Assembly (NCBI GenBank): GCA_003864495.1
Contig: PEDN01001353.1
Location: 1,289,431 to 1,353,430 of the forward strand
DNA length: 64,000 nucleotides
Direction of reading: 5' to 3'
Source of the DNA: Nemopilema nomurai
Lineage: Eukaryota > Cnidaria > Scyphozoa > Rhizostomeae > Rhizostomatidae
A model generated the notes under the pieces. It saw only the letters and a list, made by a program, of their open reading frames with translations, searched no databases and was not told the origin of the DNA. Position numbers and translations under genes: made by a program. This document shows, in pieces, positions 38,644 to 49,800 of the stretch (position 1 is its first letter; each line of letters starts with the position of its first letter).

Positions 38644-39879
38644 AATGTTATTTAAGATTGAAGAAACAGGAAATGGCTACTTCATTGTCAAATTTCCTAC
38701 TTTGGAGATATTTAGGTAATTAACTAGGTAATTTATCATTGCTTGCTGTAATCAAGATGGCTTATTTTGGTGTCTGGCTTTTTATAAATGATGTCCCATA
38801 CAATTTTGTTATAGGGCGTAAAGCAAGGCTTTAAAATCTGCACGCCTTTTCTTCCATTGTAAATTGAAAATGCTCAAGGATCTTGTATGGGGCGGTTAAA
38901 GGATATTGCAAATGATTGTCTTTGAATCTAAGTTTTTCTGTTCATTGACGCAAAACTGCCCTTAAAAAGTGACTGCTCTTAGAAAGAAACCCTGGCACTG
39001 ATTGCCACGTGGCTACCTAGCGAAGATTTCCGCAAAGAACCTGAAATTTCATGGCCATGGATATGAAAAACGGCATCAGTGAATTATAGAAATTTTCACC
39101 AATTCAGTTTAAGGATAATTTTATCCAACCCCGATATGCCCATTGTGATGGAACCCTACAAAGTAGTGGAACCCTACAAAGGCAGTGCAAAGCATTGACC
39201 TCAGGCCCTCAATTGACTGCTCGAATTTTACGTCATCAAACAACAAAAAGCTGCCCATCAATAACCGTTCTTTTTCTTCGTTTCTTTCTTCATGGTTTTC
39301 TCTTTGAAATTGCACTGCATCTTTTCCACGTAAATGTTCTATGGCTTCAAGGAAACACGAATCAAGGTTTTGTCAACAATTTGTACTTCAGGAAATATGT
39401 TGCATTGAAATAAAGAGTGTTTGAATTTGCATAATCAATAGTGGAAACAACCTGTTCCCGCTTTGTCGACGTTGAAGCGTTCTCAAATAGAAAGTCACCA
39501 ATTTTATGCGCAAGATATCTGAAGCAAACGTCATTCGGTGTACTTCACCGTATGTTCATGGTCTTCTTACAGAAGAAAGAGATTTAAACGACCAAGTAAT
39601 CCTTTCAGAAGCATTGAGTTAGGCTCTTTGTCTTCAGCTCATTGCAGAGCGCGGACGGAACCAGCTGCACATTTCGCCTCATCAATAATAGATAGCGAAA
39701 GAAGTTTGTGAGATCGCCAGGCTCATATTACAGCTTAAGTTGGTGATTTTGTGAATAGACTTTCATCGCTCTTGGAAATTGGAAATCGTCAAGCGCACAT
39801 ACAGTTCACAAGGACTCTACTAACTTCAGAAAGACTGAGCACTGAGGGCAGTTTCGACTATGTAGGTTGCGAAAGATCA
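38644..39879 (+). other. Intergenic region between PIKfyve and the calmodulin-like gene
   Basis: No gene was seen. It includes an exact 14-bp direct repeat (GTGGAACCCTACAAAG core; units near 39148-39181) and is otherwise AT-rich unique sequence. Confidence 0.5.
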
Positions 39880-39890
39880 CACGTGATTGG
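39880..39890 (+). promoter_or_regulatory. E-box plus inverted CCAAT box upstream of the calmodulin-like ATG
   Basis: CACGTG (39880-39885) is followed directly by ATTGG (39886-39890, CCAAT on the other strand), 50-60 nt before the proposed start codon at 39940. No TATA box is obvious. This is a pattern of a general promoter; binding is inferred only. Confidence 0.4.
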
Positions 39891-39939
39891 TTGCCAGGCA
39901 CTTTGGAGTACGTAAAGACGACACAGCGTGGGTTTCAAA

Positions 39940-42098
39940 ATGGTGAGATTTTCGGAGCCCTTGCCTCTGTTATGCAGGGCTTGCACATGCTCTTCTTTCT
40001 CCGCTTCTATTGAGTACTTTATCTGCACGTGTTTTGGAAGTGTAGATCAAAGTACTATTGAACTTTAACTTGAAGCTTACCCTGTCAAGCTTGGCTTGGT
40101 TTCGTGAACAAGTCTGACGCAACAACCGGCCTTGCGGTGAGGTTTTTCGCAACTCAACGAAAACTGCACAAAAACGGTGCTCAGATAAAAACCAACTTGA
40201 GACGATGAAGTGCGAGAGGAATGAATGCTAGAGTGAATGTGATTTTTATGCTTTGGTGTCAAGAGACTTGTAGTATCGCTTCAAAACAAAAAGAGCGACC
40301 CAGTAAGATGATTTGCATGCAAATTATCTTTGACAGACGTGCATCTCGTGTGGCTTTTTAGAAACACTAAACAAGTGGACATTGTGCGTTCGACTTCATA
40401 TATTACGACTTGGTACTTTTATGCAAATTGGTCCCACTAGGATAACATTTCTTCCTGCCCACTTTGTGTAGCCCAGAATCAAGAATGACTTATACTACGT
40501 GTAATCTTTCATCTGACAAGTGTGATCTAAAATCACCTGGATTTTTCAACATTCGATATTTTTGTTAAAAATGTTCAGTAAGCCATTGCAGACTTAACGT
40601 TTGCGTAGTTTCAAGAGTCAACCTATGTAGGCGTCGCTCGAACACGTTTCCAGTAACTTCACTACCCCACCACGTAAATGAAACAATGAGAACTTGAAGA
40701 AATTCAAAATTGTTTTAGAGAGCTTTGATGGGAACATGCTTCATCTATTTCAAGGTTACGTAATATTGTGACATGAAACATGTATTTTGAGAAAGCTAAT
40801 CTATTGTCAATTTAGGGACGGTGTTTTCGTAGTCTCACTAAACAGCTAAATAATATTCCCCACAGAACTTCAAAGTATCGTTTATTCAGCACTTCAGCAA
40901 AATTGTAATTGTTTCCATGGTTTTCTTCTCGGTAGTGAAACTGTTTTTGTGCTCCAAAACGGGTGGCCTATTCACCGTTGTTTGCAGTTTGCACTTAGCC
41001 TCTTCAGACGAGATTATCGGCGCGTATCTAGGCTGCCTTTGAATTTAACTTGTCATTCCTCAGCATCATTTCTCGTTATCACCCCTGCAGTCTTATATAT
41101 TAATCTCTTGCTAACGAGTCTTCTACCCATTGATACTCTTCAATAATGCCTGTCAGGTTCTGCTCATTTTCATAGTGCTCATTTCAATCATTGTGCTAAT
41201 CAGACTCAATCAACAGAGTGATTTTCAGTCCCTCTGTCTAATTAACAAGTATTTTGTGGCCGCTCTTCGTTCTCCTTTGTTTAATTCGTGAATAAAATTA
41301 GAGAACCCAACCAATGCTGTTGATGGGATTAGAGTTAAGAACACATTAGACAAACTTCTCTTTGTAGGGTGCAGCCATTTTTACCATCTGCTGGTAGAAG
41401 GCTTCGTCTATTCAAAGTGAGAATGAAGGAAAGCTCGGAATTTCATCACAAAGAAATAGCTGATGCTTGTGTGTTCTTAGATATGCAGTCTCTATAACAT
41501 CCCGAAGCTTTCTTTAACGCCTCTTTGCAATCACAGTGTTTGGCAATTCTTAGAAGCGAAGTATATCCTTAAGAGTGGTTTAGGCCACTTCAAAGCCCCT
41601 GTGATTGCTAATTCTTTGCTGCAAAAAAACTGACTATAAAAACAGACATTTGATGTTTTTTAGGCAGAAATGCTGACACAGTCCCAAAGACATGGTAAAT
41701 ATCTCGTAATGCTTCTTGCTAGAAATCTAGTAATCCCCTTCTTTAAGTCATTTGAAATCAAGCTTTTTGATGGAACTTAGGTTTAGAATGTTCACTAATA
41801 AAAAAAGACAAATGTGACGTCACAACTCGAGTAGCTGTAAGGAAGCAGAGCTTGCAAAATCAATTGTCCTTTGAAATATCAGATCTGTAAGTAATAGAAT
41901 TGGATCCATGACTTGCGAATAACGGCTACCAATATTTTTGCACAGAGCATTTTCATGCTTTTAGGGCCTCTTTTTGTGTTGTATCAAAGACTATTGTGTA
42001 AAGCTGCTTTACATTAAAGTAGGAGATCAAGTTTGGTCTTCTTGATGAACGTAATTCATTTGAATCTCTGCTAGTGCTCTTCGTATATTAGCACTGGC

Positions 42099-42129
<31 letters not shown>

Positions 42130-45100
42130 ATGGAGAAGAAAACTCAATGCTTTGGATTATTATGCTATGGATTATCATTCATCATCATTATTTCAGGTGA
42201 CTTGTAAGATAGTCTAGTGTACATAGTCACCGGATTCAATGAATCAGTTAATACTTTCATTTTTCATAAGCTTGATACTTTCATCTTTCATAAGTTTGAT
42301 ACTTTCACTTTTGAATACTATCCCCGCAGATTTCACAAAAGCTTTTTCACTCTTCGACTACGACAAAGACGGGGTGATATCCATTGGCGATATGAGGATT
42401 GTCCTAAAATCTCTTGGCCACAAAATTTCCGACCAGGAGCTGGACGATCTCATCAAAAGCATCGATCGTAATGGTAAGGGTTGCATGGAACATCCACAGA
42501 ATTGTCTAAAATTGATTCATCGAAACATCGAGCTTTTTGAATCCTAATCACCGAAGAATGATTAGAAAATGGAAGCATTATACTTTCTGCATGTAAAACC
42601 TAGGTCTGTTTTTGAAGGATTCGGGTTTTTGAAGCAAACAGGCCTAGCTTTTTAACAGATGCCTGCATTCACACCGCGCTAGCATTGTCAAAACAAAAAT
42701 CTCTGCAGAAACCATCTGCAGAAACAACTGAACTTCCCTCCATATGTTGCCAACTTGCAGCGACGAAACTAAAGAAGGAAAGGTGTTTTTCTCTTTTCAT
42801 CCAGTCTCCCTGAGATAAATGTTTTTGCGTGAAAACAGGTGTCTACTTTGCTTCGAATAAAGCATATGAATTTGTTCAGGGATAGAAAAGCAAGTCGAAC
42901 TAGCAAACCTAGACTACCCTTTTTCATCTAAGGCACCGTAAAAAACAATTGGTTGAATGGTGTGTCAGAATATGTTATTGGGAAGGTCAGATAGGTGTGT
43001 ATTCATTTTAGAGAACTGGCCAATGGATACTTGCTGGTTTATCTCCTGGTCTCCGTCTGCACATTCGATGGTGTGTGAGTCTTGTAAATGAAGAGACAAA
43101 ACAATACTTTACATTCAGGGCACTTGCTTTCTAAAGATCTGATTAAGTTTGGATGTGTGAACTCTTTTAGGTGTTCATTTGGGTTAAAATTAACTTAAAG
43201 TTGCAGCCAAGCCTTGAGAGATTCTTCAGATTAAAAAGGGACAATCACAGGAGTCAATAGAAATGGGCTTCTTGTTTGAGCTACTCATTGGCAAAAAAAC
43301 AAAGCATTCTTGATGACAGTGTTTTGGTAAGGTGAATACAATGAGCAAACATTCAGCGTTTCAGTAGCAGGTTGCACATCATACATTCACTTGGTGGTTT
43401 GGTGATGACCTGACAACAAGGAAGCCATGGATGAATGCACCACCAGCAGAGACCAGAGAGTTCGGTTCGAGCAATGACATGCCTGTTTGCTTGATTGCAG
43501 AAACGCCTCTTGTTTAGAACAAGGGGATCTACACTGTTAGCCATGGTGGGCAAGGGTCATTAGGTGGGCAAGGGTCATTAGGCCTGTACGAATGTAACCA
43601 GCATTTAATATCTGGAACATAATCCTGTCAAATGGCACAACTTGTCATGGCCAGACAAGGAGAGTCAACGCTCAACTCTGCGTCCTTTCTTTAACCCTTT
43701 AGTGCTTTCCAACACACAACTGGCTATTTATTCTGTCATCATTTGAGGCATTTGGCCATTTTCTAAAATTTGCGCACTCCGAGGAGTTTCAGACAGAAAA
43801 GTGCTTTAAGTTACGACTGGATCGTTCGAATGGGCGGCAAGCCAGTTGCGTTTATACTTAATGCATTAGTACTCCATCTGTTGCATTCCAAATCAGTGAG
43901 AGATTTCTAAATGACTAACTATGCATTTTTCTTGGTAGCAAGTGGCCTCCTACATTTGACATCGGTGTCAACGATGTGAAATAGGCATATGTTCAACTTA
44001 TAAGTCTATAATTTCCAAAAACTAGAGAAGATATCTTGAGGTTTTTAAGACACAAATCCAATGGAAGGCCTATGACTACTCCACAGCTCTTACTAAGTGC
44101 TACTAACGAAAATCGATGCCTTGTTTCCATGGAAGTTCTAACATAGTTTGCTTGGGTCCCGCAAGGATCTCTCCTGGGTTTCTTGATATGGTCTATTCTG
44201 TGAATGATCTTTTGGAAAAATCTAGGATCCTAGGTCTGTTTTGAGTTGATTCCATGATTGGCTAGGCCTTTGATAGCTATTGATCTAGAAAATAATTACA
44301 AAAAGTTCTGTTGTCTTTTAAAAAGAAAACAGAACGGCTGCAAAATCAAACGTCTTCTGTATGCCTGTTTACTGAACGAATTTAACAGCCTTTTGCTACT
44401 CTTTCTACCTTGATAAGCCCTCTGTGCTGTTAACATCGATGCAAAATTACTTTTTACCTGAAACCCAATTTGTTGTCTGAGGTCAATCCTCAGGTTTTAG
44501 GTCACTGACAAATCTCTCTTCTCATTTCTTTTACCTGGCCACAATATTGACCTAGGTTTGAATACGTATGGGGCAGTTGCAATTTTCCCACGCTCAAAGC
44601 CCTGGGCCTGCGGCTGAATAGCACCAGTGTTACTGTGACCTTCTACAATCTTTCTTTCCTTATGACGAAGCTCAAAAGGCCTGAGAATATTGTCAAATAC
44701 ACAGCCACGAGAAGGGAACAGATTGGGTCAGACACGTGTAAAGAAGCCTCTGAAGTGATTGTGCAGGATCTGTAGAAGTGTAAACTGCAGTCACGTTTTA
44801 TTCTGGCTATTTAACGCGATGAATGCCATTGTTGATTCGCTAGACTTCCAAGGCTATTGTACTCGCACTTCGTGTACTATATTCCTGAAACAACACCAGT
44901 AGCCGCAACAACTAAAATTTTGATGAGGTTATCATTTCACTAGTGCCATTTGCTTCAAGCCCTGAAAGTGCTATCTGCAGGCCTAGCAGTAGTCGTGTAA
45001 CTTTGAGCATGCGCCGTCATTGATATTCATTAAGCTTACTTCAATGTAACAGCAAATTTTAACAGTGTTGCTTCTCATGCCTTCCTGGTCTTACGCAAGA

Positions 45101-46043
45101 CAGCCATCACGTGATAGCCGTTTTTCCACCATCATTTTTCCACCACCATTTTTCCACCACCGTTTTTCCACACTTTCAGGTGATGGAAAGATAGAATTGG
45201 CTGAGTTCCTTGACATGATGGGAGCGAAGCAGCAAAGTATGAAGGCAGTCGAAGAGGAGGTTCGGATAGCATTCGAGTTCTTCGACTTGGACGGAAATGG
45301 CTACATCAGCATGACTGAGCTGAAACAAGTGGCGTTGGAGCTGGGCGAAGAGCTCACCGAGTCGGAGATCGATGAGATGATTCGAGAAGCTGATGTGGAT
45401 GGGGATGGACAGGTCGACTACAACGGTCTGCTACTACATTGTTATTACTCCTTTGCATACGATTATCAATATATATTTAATGGAACTTGCTTTCGCGATT
45501 CGCTACCTGTTACCACAAGTCGCGCAATAACACGCTAACTGTTGAGCTTTTTCGATTAGTCTTAATGTGTTTGGCTCTTAGAAGGTTGAACAGGCAAAAG
45601 ACGGAAGAAAATCGCCAGCTTATTCATCAAGTCTTTGCTTTGATCCATTGCTTTTACTTGCACTTTTGGCTTCGGCGAGAAGAAGGCTATGTCAAAAAGT
45701 TTCTTTGCAGAATATGTATTTCGATGCCCTGTTACGACAGCCTTTGTGGATCTCTCTAACCTGATTTTCCTAAGCAGGCAGCCCAAGCCTACAGAAGTTT
45801 GCACTTCAATTCACCTCTTGATCGGAAGCCTGGCGCTAGATATCCAAAAAGGGATGCAAGACACACTTTTTCTCTTATGCAAAAAGCCTTGTTTCAATAT
45901 CCACTGTTGAGCCCTTTTATCATTGTTATCCATTTAATACAAATCACTTTTTATAAATCACTAACTTTATAGTAAATCAGACACTTATTTACTTTTCAGA
46001 ATTCCTGAGGATGATGATGTACGATGGATCAGGATTGTCGTGA
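39940..46043 (+). CDS. Calmodulin-like four-EF-hand protein, five exons
   Basis: Exons are 39940-39942 (the ATG alone, then GTGAGA), 41664-41694, 42330-42473, 45180-45425 and 46000-46043 (TGA). They join in frame to 155 residues. An intron right after the ATG, then exons of 31 and 144 nt, is exactly the structure of animal calmodulin genes, which strongly supports the two tiny exons. Calcium loops: residues 21-32 ([12 protein letters not shown]), 57-68 ([12 protein letters not shown]), 95-106 ([12 protein letters not shown]), 131-142 ([12 protein letters not shown]). Spacing equals calmodulin with two extra linker residues and a seven-residue C-terminal tail. Family proteins are cytosolic Ca2+ sensors that bind target helices. 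Loop 1 ends in Asp instead of the usual Glu. Identity to calmodulin is too low for calmodulin itself, so it is a diverged paralogue. Confidence 0.85.
39943..41663 (+). other. First intron of the calmodulin-like gene
   Basis: A 1.7-kb intron follows the start codon. No coding sequence was seen. Near its end a fold-back (arms at about 41524-41536 and 41599-41610, TTTGCAATCACAG against CTGTGATTGCTA) surrounds a smaller palindrome-like AGTGG/CCACT. The 31-nt second exon follows a TTTTTTAG acceptor. Confidence 0.5.
42099..42126 (+). repeat. (AT)n microsatellite
   Basis: A short nearly pure AT dinucleotide run with one C interruption lies in intron 2 of the calmodulin-like gene. Confidence 0.8.
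42251..42317 (+). repeat. 24-bp minisatellite just before the third exon of the calmodulin-like gene
   Basis: Three units of about 24 bp (ATACTTTCATCTTTCATAAG type) end 12 nt upstream of the acceptor at 42329. The repeat supplies the pyrimidine-rich stretch before that acceptor. Confidence 0.8.
42474..45179 (+). other. 2.7-kb intron of the calmodulin-like gene
   Basis: No exon was found inside. It holds a 19-bp direct duplication (GTGGGCAAGGGTCATTAG, about 43546-43582). It also holds a copy of a dispersed repeat (from about 43715, AACTGGCTATTTATT) that recurs at about 26050. Confidence 0.5.
45121..45176 (+). repeat. 14-bp minisatellite forming the polypyrimidine tract of an acceptor
   Basis: Four units of TTTTTCCACCACCA type run head to tail. 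The last one passes directly into CACTTTCAG, the acceptor of exon 45180-45425. Confidence 0.85.
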
Positions 46044-46802
46044 AACTAGAACAAACTTTTACCATACCATAAAAAATGTAAAATCATTTAAAAACATGAC
46101 GTTATTTGAAGTATCAAAGCTGAACTTTGCAAAATGTACAAAAACATCTATCGCATTCAATGCAGGAATTCAATGTATCTACACCCCAAGAAATGGCCCT
46201 GAAAGGATGCCTTACTCAAATTTATCGAAATTGTAAATAGATAACTTCGATTCTTGTGCTGTTTCTTTTGCCTAACATGATTCTCAGGACCAAAAGGCCA
46301 AGCGTAAGACCCATGATCGTTGGTAGTTGGCTTTTAGCCCAGCTGACAGAAGCCATAAAGCAAGCAAAAGTTGCCTTCAACCTGGGATAGTTTGCTCAGC
46401 TTTTCAACTGCTTGATGCAACTACACTGTTCTCATAAACTGTGTTCATTTTATTCTTAGGCAACTCAACCTTATACTGATGTGCTATCATAAGCGAGTGT
46501 CACGAAGGTCTCATTTTCTTGTGAATCCTTAAACTTTAACTTTTTAAACATTTTTCAGCACCCACGGTTATCTATTTGATGATCTCATTTATCTTTATTC
46601 ATCTAAAGGCTTGGTTTCTTATAGTTAATTTCCTGTAAATAGATTGAGTGCAAAACATTTGTAGCAATATGACGTCATAATGCTAAGTTAAACTGCTTCT
46701 ATAGCCTCTTGCGAAGGCGCGTTGTTTACATTGATATTAAATTGAAGTTGACAAATCGTGAAATCTTTGCTCATTAAGTGAGTGTTGAAACTTGTGTAAA
46801 CG

Positions 46803-46808
46803 AATAAA
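46803..46808 (+). terminator. Possible poly(A) signal of the calmodulin-like gene
   Basis: This AATAAA lies 760 nt after the stop codon. Nearer A-rich stretches are not canonical. The assignment is tentative. Confidence 0.3.
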
Positions 46809-49800
46809 ATCAGATGAAGTAGTAATCGCATGACATGAAAATTTAAGTTTATTGCTAATAACGCCTGATAAAAATATTTTTGTTTTAATGAAAAAAGGAC
46901 GTCGGTTGTTCAAATTTGAAAACTTGTTATGCTAAAAACACGCGAATCGAAGATCTTCCTCATGAATTATTCATAGCTTGAATGAACCTGTTATTCAAAT
47001 AAATATCTTGGTCGTAGAAAATGCATAAACAGTTAAGCCGCGTTATTCAATTTCTTTTAAGCTGGTTCAGTTGTGGGAAAGTAGCGCCAAAATCGGTTGC
47101 TCAATTTCTTGACTATTCTAAGACTAAGGAGAATATATAGTTATATATATATATATATCAAAATATATGTTGACTAAGGCTAAGATTTAGGAGACATATA
47201 TTGATTTCTGTAATGGTTTTTAGGTTGTGCCAATGTGAGTAAACTGGCAGGTAATATGGCACATCCACATGCAATTAATTAAAGATGCATCACGTAAAAG
47301 TGTTATTCAAAGATTTGGTATACACCATCCAGTGGTGAAACTTTACTACAAAACGCACATCGTTGAATTGTTGATGACGTGCAATTCATTTTCTGCCACC
47401 TTTTTTCTACGTTTTCTTCGTTTTGAAAAAACCCTCAACTGAAATTATGTTAAATCTTCTCCGCATCAATCTTACATCAAAGAAAGAAAAAATGTTGACA
47501 AGCCTTTTTTCTTTCTGGCATTTTCGCCTACAAAATGCTTTATAGTCTTGCAACTTTCTGCATGTATTGTGTCATCAAGATAGGAAAGTAAGCAGACAAA
47601 ATTTGACTAAAAATGAAAATACAACATAACAAAATTACAGATCGGTCAGCCTATCGCTATACTCTTATACCGTAAACGCTCTATTATGCCCCCTCTCTTT
47701 CAAGCCCCCCCACTTATCAAGCTTTGAAGTTTTGAAGTAAGCCCCCCACGAAAAGGTCCTCCCTTTTCTGATTTGTGGTCTCAGAAGTGCAGAGATAGCA
47801 TACTGTAATAGGCCTAAGTGCAACAAGATAGCAGCTATATTTAAGAAACGAGGCCACGCTATTTAGGAGAATTGTTGATAGGAACAAAAGAGACACGATT
47901 ATAGAGTGAGTGGAGTAGAGTGAGACTGAAAACCTTAAACAATGTGCCTTTGAGCCAAAAAACCTAGTTTTGCACAGTCGAGTCAGTCAGTTATTTTGAG
48001 CTAATCAATTTATCTTAAAACAGCTGTTTTTCACAACTTTTCACGATTTTTCACGACCTCTGAATGCACCGTTAATATCTTTTCATTTTTCAAAACCATA
48101 CAATAACATTTGTGACAACAATTTTGTCGATGAATTATGTAGGCTATAAGCATGATGTGGAATACAGCTTTCAAACTAGGGAATTAAGGCTACCTGCCGA
48201 TAATATAACTAAGAATTTCTGTCTTTTAAGCTTCATTCTTTTAATAATCAACAATTTTTGCCTTTTATCATTTTACTTCGATTAACTTAGTTTTGGCTCA
48301 CATGATTCATGGAATTAAATGGAAGCCATTATTAATGCGGAGTATTACCCCTTGGATGGAGCAGGCGCGCGCGCTTTTTTAAATGGCCTAATTGTGAAAT
48401 CAAAGCAGATTGACTTCAGGAGCTCAGTCTTTTAACTTTAGCTCTTTAGCTGACAAACAGAAGGATTTTAGCTCCATTCCCAGGTTTGTTGAATTTGTTT
48501 TCGAATATGCTTAACGAGAAAAGTCTAGCTTGTTCATTAGTAACCGAAAAGTTTTGATAGGTCTCACAAACTGAAATTATTGAATCAGTCATGTTTTGTA
48601 TGCCAATCAACTCTACAAGAGCACATGTTTCTGTAGAGTATTTAGGATGCACAGCTTTCGATGAAAGTGAAACTGAACTTCCGAATAGTCTATGCGGCTA
48701 AGTTGGGTTGAGAAGCAGCTCTGGACGCGTATGAAAATCAGGAAATAATCTGTGAATTCTGTTTTGATTGAGAATTGAAGCAAGGCTACCATCAAAAACA
48801 TATCAGAAGGCGGTACTTCGAGGTTTTAAGGTTGAGCAATGAATAAATTATAGGTCACATCTGACCGCATCTATAAGCTGAATTTTGATTCCAGGAAAGT
48901 TACGATGACTATGACACTACCGCCTCTGAAAAAAATCCGCATAGGAGTGGACTATCACAAGCGGGTTTATTCGAGGTCGCTCTGCGAGAAACTATAAAGA
49001 AACTCCAATTTTACGAAACCAGATTACTTTGGCTGTTACGTGATGGTGAAATGATAAATATTGTTTAGAAAATTCAGAATAAAATGTCATCTTGATAATG
49101 AAACCAAATTTCTCAACTTCATTCAACGCACATCCCACAACCAAGATATGCTAAAGCTTTCACTTTGAAATCTACGATTTGGCAAAAGATTTCATAGATT
49201 TAGGCCACCAGACAAAAGTAAATGACTTCCTTTGTCCACAGAACAACATTTTCACGACGTAACTAGGGGTTTTCTGTAATCTGTTTACATAACTCAAATT
49301 TTTCTTAAAACTTCAGAGCATTAGCAGTGTCTTCAGCTGTGGATGAAAAGTGCCCTTTTTATCCAAACATGCCACTTTTGTTCCATGTCTTGAAGTAGAA
49401 GTGGGAAATGAGTCCTGGTAGACTCCAGACAAACGCCCTTCCAGGTCAAGCACTTCAGTTTGAATGGCCTCAGTTTTGAAAATTTGCCCCTATTGTTTAT
49501 ACTTTCAAGGGCCAAACATGTCGAGAACAGATATTAATAATAATTAGATCCTAACATGGGTGGCATTTGGTCCCTACCTGCCAAATCAAATCAGTGAGAC
49601 CAAGTTTACTGTTGTGGTTATGTCGATATGCCACGAGCTGATCCCAAATACTAACGTGAAAATCAATTTTACGCCCAATGCTTCGAAGCATAATCATGAC
49701 CATATACATACTAGTTTTGCGTACAGATTCTCTACTTAAAGGAAACAACAGTCCCATACTAGTTTATTTGGAGCTATTAGATGGAGACTCATTCCCAAGA

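Noticed and set aside
41523..41612. microRNA-like fold-back in the calmodulin-like gene intron
   Set aside because: The outer and inner arms pair, but the middle does not pair well enough for a microRNA precursor.
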